In this document: piece after piece, positions 1 through 5,128 of the stretch
Position numbering within the stretch: position 1 is the stretch's first letter
Layout of the letters: each line of letters begins with the position of its first letter
NCBI GenBank assembly: GCA_030527085.1
Contig: JAUNBN010000041.1
Coordinates: forward strand, 1-8,963
DNA: 8,963 bases
Direction of reading: 5' to 3'
DNA from: Oscillospiraceae bacterium
Lineage (GTDB): Bacteria; Bacillota; Clostridia; Oscillospirales; Ruminococcaceae
Position numbers and translations under genes: made by a program
The notes under the pieces: generated by a model
Told to the model about the DNA's origin: nothing
The model's database searches: none
Seen by the model: only the letters and a program-made list of their open reading frames with translations

Positions 1-2
1 AA

Positions 3-839
3 AGGCAGAACACGGTACTTGAAGCCAGGCCCTGTGCCTACGAGCGATCTCGCGGGCTTATCTTTGAGCTGGGAGATGTTAAGGGACTAATGCCGCGAGG
101 CGAATGCGCCTTCGAGCCCTTTAAGCCGCCCGCGCGCGAGACGGCTCTGCTCGCCAAGATAGGCAGGCCGGTCTGCTTTAATATCACAGGCTTTAAAAGC
201 GAGGGCGGCCGCACCGTCGCCCTGCTTTCGCGAAGAAGCGTTCAGGAGAGCTTTATTAAGGAGCGTCTATCATCTTTGAAGCCGGGCGCTGTGCTCGACT
301 GCCGGATAACCCATCTCGCGCGCTTCGGAGCCTTCGCCGACCTCGGTCGCGGCGTGGCGGCGCTGCTGCCCCTGGACGCAATCTCTGTATCGCGCATTTA
401 CTCCCCCGCTGACCGCCTTTACACGGGCGAGATATTGAAAGTCCTGCTCCGCTCGCGCGACGAGTTAGGGCGCATAGTGCTGAGCTTAAAGGAGCTGCTC
501 GGGAGCTGGGAGGAAAACGCCGCGCTCTTTTCAAAAGGCGATACCGTTGAAGGCATTGTACGCTCCTGCCCGGACTACGGTGTTTTTATTGAGCTGGCGC
601 CGAATCTGACGGGGCTATCGGAGCCCTTTGAGGGAGCGCGCGAGGGCATGAGAGCCAGAGTATTTTTAAAAAACATTATTCCAAAAAAAATGAAAATAAA
701 GCTTGATATATTGGAGCTTTACGAAGCCTTAAAGGAGCGTCCCGACGACCCGCGCTATTTTTTCGAGGGCGAGCGCATGACTCACTTTCGCTATTCGCCT
801 GCCGGCTGCGAAAAAGTAGTGGAAACTTTTTTCGAATAG
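3..839 (+). CDS. S1 RNA-binding domain protein (5' truncated)
   Basis: The reading frame is open from base 3 and ends at TAG 837-839, so the true start lies upstream of the window; the internal ATG at 90 falls in the middle of the fold. About 278 residues are visible. Two clear S1 (OB-fold) domains are seen, at about residues 92-163 (RFGAFADLG, then ISVSRI and GRIVLSLKELLG) and 176-236 (DYGVFIELAPNLTGLSEP). A partial domain lies at the N-terminus (LIFELGDVKGLMPR). The order matches a clostridial family of roughly 300-residue S1 proteins, often annotated as ribosomal protein S1-like, with the shared C-terminal DPRYF...FRYSP motif. These proteins are expected to bind single-stranded RNA in the cytoplasm; the precise role (translation or RNA turnover) is not established. 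It is too short, and carries too few S1 repeats, to be full-length ribosomal protein S1. No good intrinsic terminator follows it. Confidence 0.88.
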   Translation, partial: RQNTVLEARPCAYERSRGLIFELGDVKGLMPRGECAFEPFKPPARETALLAKIGRPVCFNITGFKSEGGRTVALLSRRSVQESFIKERLSSLKPGAVLDCRITHLARFGAFADLGRGVAALLPLDAISVSRIYSPADRLYTGEILKVLLRSRDELGRIVLSLKELLGSWEENAALFSKGDTVEGIVRSCPDYGVFIELAPNLTGLSEPFEGAREGMRARVFLKNIIPKKMKIKLDILELYEALKERPDDPRYFFEGERMTHFRYSPAGCEKVVETFFE

Positions 840-869
840 CTCCGCCGCAATTCGTTTTATTTCGCCTTC

Positions 870-878
870 TGATATGAT
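870..878 (+). promoter_or_regulatory. extended -10 promoter of the DUF4364 gene
   Basis: TG at 870-871 plus TATGAT at 873-878 form an extended -10 element 29 bp before the ATG at 908. Only a poor -35 (TTCGTT, 851-856) lies upstream, which is common for extended -10 promoters. The inferred start near 885 would give a leader of about 23 nt. It lies in the 68-bp gap after the S1 gene, so read-through from that gene is also possible. Confidence 0.5.
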
Positions 879-907
879 AGAATACCCCTAACAGGGAGGC
901 GAAACAG

Positions 908-1459
908 ATGCAGGATGCCTTTACGGCCGGCGTTATACCCGGCGGTCTTACAGATATTTCCCAAATAAAGATACTCATCTGCTACATAATCGGCGAGCTC
1001 GAGCGCCCTATCTCCCACGAGGGCCTGCTGGAGGCGCTCTCCGGCAAGGGCTATTCCAACTACTTTGAGGCCGCGGGAGCGCTCTCGGAGCTTGAAGAAG
1101 CCGGGCATATTGAGCTCTACGACGGCCGCTATCTATTGAGCGAGAGCGGGCGAGGAATAGCTTCTCTGCTCGCCTCGGACGTGGCGCTTACCGTCCGCGA
1201 GCGCGTTCTGGATTACGCGAAGCTCATCTGCCGCCGCGAGCTCGCGCTGCAGAGCTGCAAGGTTGAGCTGACACAGCTCGAGAACGGCTGGCGTTTTCAC
1301 GGCGCTGTGAGCGACCGCGGCGGAGAGTTTTTCGCGCTTGAGGCGGTGCTGCCCTCTGTGGAAGCCGCGCGCGAGGCCCGTGACAATTTTCTCGACAGAG
1401 CCGAAGAAATAATCCTCGCCAATTTAAACTTCCTCACAGGCGAAAAACAGGATAACTAA
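908..1459 (+). CDS. DUF4364 family winged-helix protein
   Basis: 183 residues, a typical length for DUF4364 proteins of Bacillota. The N-terminal signature is characteristic: MQDAFTAGVIPGGL, followed by a helix with ISQIKILICYII. A winged-helix-like stretch follows (about residues 15-85: ISHEGLLEAL, YSNYFEAAGALSELEEAGHIEL, YLLSESGRGIA), resembling PadR/MarR-type DNA-binding folds. The C-terminal half (about 95-175) alternates strands and helices and is probably a dimerisation or effector domain. The family is annotated as a probable transcriptional regulator with unknown targets; that role is inferred from the fold. The start is fixed by AGGGAGG at 893-899, eight bases before the ATG. It has its own candidate promoter and is followed by a strong hairpin terminator, so it is probably monocistronic. 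Confidence 0.85.
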   Translation: MQDAFTAGVIPGGLTDISQIKILICYIIGELERPISHEGLLEALSGKGYSNYFEAAGALSELEEAGHIELYDGRYLLSESGRGIASLLASDVALTVRERVLDYAKLICRRELALQSCKVELTQLENGWRFHGAVSDRGGEFFALEAVLPSVEAAREARDNFLDRAEEIILANLNFLTGEKQDN

Positions 1460-1538
1460 AACAATGTCGTTAAGTTAGCGGCGGAAAAGACTTTCCAGCT
1501 ATATACTCATGTGTTCCAACTCAATTATAAGTACTTTT

Positions 1539-1584
1539 CAGGATATCGCTCCCCGCCTCCGGCGTGGAGCGATATCCTGCTTTT
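1539..1584 (+). terminator. long hairpin terminator after the DUF4364 gene
   Basis: A perfect 14-bp stem, CAGGATATCGCTCC (1539-1552) with GGAGCGATATCCTG (1566-1579), encloses CCGCCTCCGGCGT, whose CGCC/GGCG arms can extend the helix. CTTTT (1580-1584) follows. The U-tract is short, so termination may be incomplete, but the stem is exceptionally stable. It sits 80 bp past the DUF4364 stop. Confidence 0.7.
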
Positions 1585-1729
1585 CGCTGTATTGAACGCG
1601 CCCTTGCTTAAACTCTTCGCGGTCTATAAACGGTTTAAAACGCATTCCCCCACTTTCAGCGGAATGCCGCAAGGTCGCGCATCCTATTGGCATTGTCCAA
1701 TCGGGACATTCTCCATTCTGTTTGGGGCT

Positions 1730-1757
1730 TTGACCTTTGAGGCATATAGTTTATAAT
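1730..1757 (+). promoter_or_regulatory. sigma-A type promoter of the DUF4230-radical SAM unit
   Basis: TTGACC (1730-1735), a 16-bp spacer and a perfect TATAAT (1752-1757). The predicted start is near 1764, so the transcript would begin almost at the ribosome binding site GGGAG (1764-1768) and have a leader of only about 12 nt. This also argues against the GTG at 1768 as start codon. Confidence 0.75.
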
Positions 1758-1776
1758 AGCTGCGGGAGTGAGAATA

Positions 1777-2508
1777 ATGACTGAAAGAAAAGAAATAACT
1801 CAAGACCGTCAAGCGCGCCGGGAAAAGCACAGAAGGGCGCTGACGCTTGCGGGCTGGCAGCTCTCTCTGGCGCTAATAATCGCAGTCGTGATACTGGCGG
1901 CGATTATAGTCGCGCTCAAAAGCGAGAACACCGTTACGGTCGGCACGGCCGGCGAGGCATCGCAGCTCGACGGCGGACTTGTCTACACCGAGGCTGACAT
2001 AAAGGACGCGCTGCTTTTGAAGGCCAGAGAGCAGGCCGAATTTGTCGTCTACGAGCGCGAGGTCTCGGTTGAGAGCACGCTCAGGCGCAGCTTTGCCGAC
2101 CTTGAAATCTTCACAAAGACCAAGACCATGCGCTCCTACGGCACCGGCAGCTATTCGGTGGATTTGAGCGAGATAGACGCGGAAAGCATAAGCGTCGATA
2201 TAATAAACTCAGGCGTTCTCGTTTACATACCGCACTGCTCGCTTTATATGGCAGCGCCGGATTACGAAAAGACGGAGTTCGAGGAGATAGACCGCGGTCT
2301 GCTGGCCTTCGGCGACATAAAGCTCACACTTGAGCAGGAGAAGGCCTTGGAAGCGCAGATTTACGAGGAGATGCTTTCGGCGCTATCTAGCGAAGCTTGT
2401 CTCGCCGAAGCCGACAGAGAGGCCCTTGAGCGCTGCCGCGAGCTCTTCTCGCCGCTTTTAAGCTCCGTCGCGCCGGGTTTTACAGTGAGCGTCGCCTTTG
2501 AAGAGTGA
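1777..2508 (+). CDS. single-pass membrane protein, DUF4230-like
   Basis: 243 residues from ATG 1777. The basic N-terminus (RQARREKHRR, residues 11-20) is followed by one strongly hydrophobic segment (about 27-47), giving an N-in, C-out anchored protein without a cleavage site. The outer part fits the DUF4230 pattern: an FVVYEREVSVESTLRRSF stretch, an FTKTKTMRSYGTGSYSVDLSEID strand region (about 109-131), a short SVDIINSGVLVYIP strand pair, then an acidic helical region resembling the family's tail of repeated E/A-rich helices. The domain call is from pattern, not from a search, and the family's function is unknown. I chose ATG 1777 over GTG 1768 because GGGAG (1764-1768) is spaced 8 nt from it. 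The gene is first in a two-gene unit: its last 11 bases overlap the radical SAM gene. Confidence 0.72.
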   Translation: MTERKEITQDRQARREKHRRALTLAGWQLSLALIIAVVILAAIIVALKSENTVTVGTAGEASQLDGGLVYTEADIKDALLLKAREQAEFVVYEREVSVESTLRRSFADLEIFTKTKTMRSYGTGSYSVDLSEIDAESISVDIINSGVLVYIPHCSLYMAAPDYEKTEFEEIDRGLLAFGDIKLTLEQEKALEAQIYEEMLSALSSEACLAEADREALERCRELFSPLLSSVAPGFTVSVAFEE

Positions 2509-3397
2509 GGGCTTTATCTGTTCGCTCTGTCCCAGAAGCTGCCGTGCTCTGCGCAGCTCTGAGGAGGGCGGCGGCCTTTGCGCTTGTCCCTCGTCCGCTG
2601 TTGTTGCGCGCGCCGCGCCTCACTTCGGCGAAGAGCCCTGCATAAGTGGCACGAAAGGCTCCGGCACGGTATTCTTCACGGGCTGCCCTTTGCGCTGTGT
2701 TTTCTGCCAGAACTCCGAAATAAGCCGACGACCCCTTAACGGAAAGGCGCTCGATGCCCGCGGGCTGCGAAAGGTCTTTGACTCTCTCGTGAAAAAAGAC
2801 GTACACAATTTAAACCTCGTCTCCCCGACGCAGTATGCCGGGGTAATAGCCGAGGCTTTGGAAAAGCCCTTTCCCCTGCCCGTTGTTTGGAATACAGGCG
2901 GCTACGAGCGCCTTGAAACACTCAGGCTCTTGGAAGGCAAGGTGCAGGTGTATTTGAGCGACATGAAATACGCCGATGACGCTTTGGCCCTGCGTCTGTC
3001 CGGCGCGGGAGATTATTTTTCGACGGCGTGCGCTGCCGCAAAAGAGATGTTCCGTCAGACGGGCTCTGCGCTTTATGACGAGCAGGGCCTGATGATTCGC
3101 GGGCTGATGATACGCCATCTGGCGCTGCCCGGCCATTTTGCAAATACCAAGGCTGTCATCGACTGGTTTTCCAGCGAGTTTTCGAGCAGGGGCGCGCTCT
3201 TCAGCCTTATGACGCAGTATACGCCTATGAACGAGCTCGGCCGCTTCCCCGAGCTGCGGCGAAGGCTCTCCAGACGCGAGTGCGCGCGGCTCGAGGAATA
3301 CCTCTATGCCTCGGGTATAAAGGAGGGGTATGTTCAAGAGCGCAGCTCCGCCGGCTGTGAGTTCATACCCGCTTTTGATTTAACAGGTCTCTGTTGA
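2498..3397 (+). CDS. radical SAM protein, PflX / COG1313 type
   Basis: 299 residues, normal for this family, which is often annotated as a putative pyruvate formate-lyase-activating enzyme. The radical SAM cluster motif CxxxCxxC is at C63, C67 and C70 (CPLRCVFCQN). It is preceded by a cysteine-rich N-terminus (C8, C11, C15, C28, C30) and the family block ARAAPHFGEEPCISGTKGSG (residues 37-56). Further family hallmarks are LNLVSPTQYA, WNTGGYE, YLSDMKYAD, MIRHLALPG, QYTPMNELGRFPEL and the C-terminal EFIPAFDLTG. It should hold a [4Fe-4S] cluster and cleave S-adenosylmethionine to a 5'-deoxyadenosyl radical; the substrate is unknown and activation of PFL is not shown. The start is TTG 2498: an in-frame TGA at 2486-2488 blocks any earlier start, and the conserved CSLCPRSC follows at once. 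No strong ribosome binding site precedes it, so translational coupling to the upstream gene is likely. Confidence 0.88.
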   Translation: MKSEGFICSLCPRSCRALRSSEEGGGLCACPSSAVVARAAPHFGEEPCISGTKGSGTVFFTGCPLRCVFCQNSEISRRPLNGKALDARGLRKVFDSLVKKDVHNLNLVSPTQYAGVIAEALEKPFPLPVVWNTGGYERLETLRLLEGKVQVYLSDMKYADDALALRLSGAGDYFSTACAAAKEMFRQTGSALYDEQGLMIRGLMIRHLALPGHFANTKAVIDWFSSEFSSRGALFSLMTQYTPMNELGRFPELRRRLSRRECARLEEYLYASGIKEGYVQERSSAGCEFIPAFDLTGLC

Positions 3398-3547
3398 AGA
3401 AAGATTAATTCTCCTTTGCAGTAATATTATTCTTTCGAATGCGCTTAAGTTCAAACCGGCAAAAGAACTCTTCGAGCGTTTTCCTGCGAAGGCCCGGATT
3501 CTCCGCTGAAATCCAAATTCCAACTGTTGCAGGTTTTCGAATGAACT

Positions 3548-3586
3548 AACCCCCTGAAAGCCAATGCTTCAGAGGGTTGTTTATTT
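3548..3586 (+). terminator. terminator after the radical SAM gene
   Basis: AACCCCCTGAAAGC (3548-3561) pairs with GCTTCAGAGGGTT (3566-3578), with one C-A mismatch and one bulged A, loop CAAT, followed by the T-rich GTTTATTT (3579-3586). The T-run is on the + side, fitting termination of the radical SAM transcript. It lies between two convergent genes and may also help to end the leftward gene at 3616, although the - strand tail is poor. The rest of the 3398-3615 gap shows only weak inverted repeats. Confidence 0.7.
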
Positions 3587-3615
3587 CTTATTCCAGCTTT
3601 AAAGCTCTGTTCGCC

Positions 3616-3867
3616 TCAGCCGTGCAGCCCCTCGGACTGCAGCTCCATGTTCTCGACTATTATGTCGTGAATCTCGCCCAGGGAGGCGCAGTATTCAAGC
3701 ACCTGCCAGGGCTCGTTGGTGTGGTAGTGTATTTTTATAAGGTCCTCGTCTCCCACCGCCAGCAGGCAGTCGCCCTTTATATGCGTCTGTATGTAGGAGT
3801 AGATATCGTCCTCGTCCAGGTCGTGACCCTCTATTAAAAGCTGGGTGTCGAACTTGAATTCAAGCAT
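3616..3867 (-). CDS. stand-alone FakA C-terminal-like (DAK-type) small protein
   Basis: 83 residues starting MLEFKFDTQLLIEG. The block CLLAVGDEDLIKIHYHTNEP (residues 34-53), then VLEYCASLGEIHDIIVENMELQ, closely resembles the segment of the C-terminal part of dihydroxyacetone-kinase-like/FakA proteins that carries the V-H-V-H-T-N-x-P pattern. Short proteins of this kind occur in Clostridia and are often labelled 'kinase to dihydroxyacetone kinase'. No ATP-binding Dak2 domain is present here, so it is not itself a kinase. In FakA the C-terminal region contacts the fatty-acid-binding FakB/DegV partner; a similar binding role here is inference. The frame extends upstream to TTG 4021-4023, but that part has no family similarity and would overlap the promoters, so I take ATG 3865-3867. 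The ribosome binding site is weak (AGGA close to the ATG). It is transcribed divergently from yitT. Confidence 0.75.
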   Translation of the reverse strand: MLEFKFDTQLLIEGHDLDEDDIYSYIQTHIKGDCLLAVGDEDLIKIHYHTNEPWQVLEYCASLGEIHDIIVENMELQSEGLHG

Positions 3868-3970
3868 TGTCCTGTCTCGCTTTCTCAGATTTTTTGGAGC
3901 AATTCCGAACACGCGAACTCTTGCGGCGGGGGAAGGCAGCATAGAGCCCGCTTTTAAATCTGTTTTCAGC

Positions 3971-3999
3971 TTGTTGCGCGGCGTTTTAACTGCTAGAAT
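3971..3999 (+). promoter_or_regulatory. promoter of yitT-like gene
   Basis: TTGTTG (3971-3976), a 17-bp spacer, and an extended -10 TGC-TAGAAT (TG 3991-3992, box 3994-3999). The predicted start near 4006 gives a leader of about 45 nt before ATG 4051, with GGAG at 4039-4042. The spacer contains GCGGCGTTTTAA, which recurs at 7329-7340. Confidence 0.6.
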
Positions 4000-4023
4000 A
4001 TGAAGGCCGTTTAAACGCGGCAA
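3995..4023 (-). promoter_or_regulatory. candidate leftward promoter of the DAK-like gene
   Basis: On the - strand TTGCCG (4023-4018), a 17-bp spacer and TATTCT (4000-3995). Its -10 box shares five bases with the rightward -10 of yitT, so the two polymerases could not occupy it together. The leader to 3867 would be about 120 nt. The boxes are imperfect; no better leftward promoter is visible. Confidence 0.4.
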
Positions 4024-4050
4024 CTGAGCAATATATCCGGAGTCTTGTGA

Positions 4051-4920
4051 ATGAAAAATCTAAGTATCAGTCCTAAAGAAATCCTGCTGGAGCTTGCGAG
4101 CGATGTAGCCGGGAGCGTGCTCTTCGCCGCGGGGATTTACACCTTCATCTCCTGCGCTGACTTCGCGCCGGGCGGAGTCTCGGGCATAGCGCTTTTAATA
4201 AACCACTTCACCCGCCTGCCCATAGGCGCTGTTTCGCTCGCGCTGAATATTCCCATAGTGCTTTTCAGCTTCAGGTATCTCAGCCGGAGCTTTTTCCTGC
4301 GCTCGCTCAAGACCATGCTCATCTCGGCCTTTTTTATGGATATAGTCTTTCCCCTCTTCCCGGTATACAGGGGCGAGAAGCTCTTAGCCGCGCTATTCGG
4401 CGGCATTTTCATCGGCGCGGGGCTGGCGGTGGTCTTTCTGCGCGGCTCCTCTACGGGCGGGGTTGACTTTCTGGTGTTCAGCTTTAAGAAGCTTAAGCCC
4501 CACCTCTCCTTCGGCCAGATATCGCTGGCCATAGACGCGCTCGTAATTCTGGCGGGCGCGGTGGTCTTTCGCAAGGCAGACGCCGCGCTCTACGGCCTTA
4601 TAGCTACCGTAGTGAGCAACATAACGCTCGACAGGATTATAGGCGGTTCCTCCGTAGGAAAGATGGCCTTCATAATAACGGACTATCCGAACGAGACCGC
4701 GCGCGCCATTTCCGACGCTGTTGAAAGAGGCTCGACCATCTTTACAGGCACGGGTTCCTTTACAGGCGAGCGGAGAACCATGGTGCTCTGCGCCTGCGGC
4801 AAGGCCGAGATAGTAAAGGTGCGCCGCGCGGCGCACGAAACCGACCCCAATTCCCTTATAATGATAACGGACTACACCGAGGCCTTCGGAGAGGGCTTTC
4901 AGGACGCGGCTCATCTGTAA
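4051..4920 (+). CDS. YitT family membrane protein (YitT_membrane + DUF2179)
   Basis: 289 residues, normal for the family. About five hydrophobic segments fill residues 15-190: roughly 18-36, 44-53 with 58-76, 86-104, 111-130 and 156-174, then a weaker one at about 178-195. Family blocks include GGVSGIALLI, PIGAVSLALNIP, GSSTGGVDFLVF and the DRIIGGSSVGK linker. The soluble C-terminal DUF2179 domain (about 203-283) shows AFIITDYPNETARAI, RGSTIFTGTGSFTGE, a valine-rich core and DPNSLIMITDYTEAFGEGF; this fold is thought to bind a small ligand. Transport or sensing is suspected for the family but the substrate is not known. ATG 4051 is supported by GGAG (4039-4042), 8 nt away. It has its own promoter and an intrinsic terminator about 170 nt downstream, so it is probably monocistronic. 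Confidence 0.9.
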   Translation: MKNLSISPKEILLELASDVAGSVLFAAGIYTFISCADFAPGGVSGIALLINHFTRLPIGAVSLALNIPIVLFSFRYLSRSFFLRSLKTMLISAFFMDIVFPLFPVYRGEKLLAALFGGIFIGAGLAVVFLRGSSTGGVDFLVFSFKKLKPHLSFGQISLAIDALVILAGAVVFRKADAALYGLIATVVSNITLDRIIGGSSVGKMAFIITDYPNETARAISDAVERGSTIFTGTGSFTGERRTMVLCACGKAEIVKVRRAAHETDPNSLIMITDYTEAFGEGFQDAAHL

Positions 4921-5033
4921 AGCGCCTTCTGCGGTTTGTTTTATTATACGGTTCTCCGCCTTCGGCGAGGGGGTTAATATCCTGACAAAATAACATTAGC
5001 CTTCAGCATTTCGCGCTTTCAGGACGCTCACTC

Positions 5034-5062
5034 GCTTTTCGTGGCGCGATGCGGCGAAAAGC
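5034..5062. repeat. inverted repeat between convergent genes
   Basis: GCTTTTCG (5034-5041) and CGAAAAGC (5055-5062) form a perfect 8-bp stem with a 13-nt GC-rich loop. No T-run follows on either strand, so it is not a classical terminator; it may protect RNA ends between convergent yitT and cysS. Confidence 0.45.
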
Positions 5063-5086
5063 TTGCCAATTATCCGGCTTTTGCCT

Positions 5087-5119
5087 GTACCGGCGTCTGT
5101 TCAGACGCCGGTACTTTTT
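5087..5119 (+). terminator. intrinsic terminator between yitT and cysS
   Basis: A perfect 13-bp stem, GTACCGGCGTCTG (5087-5099) with CAGACGCCGGTAC (5102-5114), is followed by TTTTT (5115-5119). The T-run is on the + strand, so it best ends rightward transcription from yitT just before it would enter cysS antisense. For leftward cysS transcripts the same hairpin forms 15 nt past the stop codon but lacks a U-tract. Confidence 0.85.
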
Positions 5120-5128
5120 AAACTGCGG

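Larger units (their letters stand above)
1460..1776. other. 317-bp non-coding gap
   Basis: Between the DUF4364 stop and the next gene lie a terminator hairpin (1539-1584), a smaller inverted repeat GCATTCC/GGAATGC (1642-1648 and 1661-1667), an inverted repeat ATTGG/CCAAT (1686-1690 and 1697-1701) and the promoter at 1730-1757. An open frame at 1511-1756 crosses the terminator and promoter, has no ribosome binding site and resembles no known protein, so I treat the gap as non-coding. Several words here recur in the 7092-7443 gap (see findings). Confidence 0.6.

Noticed and set aside
811..833. AAAAAGT/ACTTTTT inverted repeat at the end of the S1 gene
   Set aside because: It lies within coding sequence, is almost all A-T and would not form a stable terminator.
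1511..1756. 81-codon open frame on +
   Set aside because: It runs through the terminator hairpin and the promoter of the next gene, has no ribosome binding site and resembles no known family.
3441..3480. Possible hairpin CGCT..AGTTC / GAACT..AGCG followed by TTTT
   Set aside because: The stem is broken by an internal loop and is weak; the hairpin at 3548-3586 is a better terminator.
3577..3837. 86-codon open frame on + opposite the DAK-like gene
   Set aside because: The opposite strand encodes a recognisable conserved domain; this frame starts inside a terminator and is a shadow.
3868..4023. N-terminal extension of the DAK-like gene to TTG 4023
   Set aside because: The extra 52 residues lack family similarity and would cover both promoters; the family's proteins begin near MLEFKF.
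4393..4914. 173-codon open frame on - opposite yitT
   Set aside because: Shadow of the YitT gene; no ribosome binding site or family resemblance.
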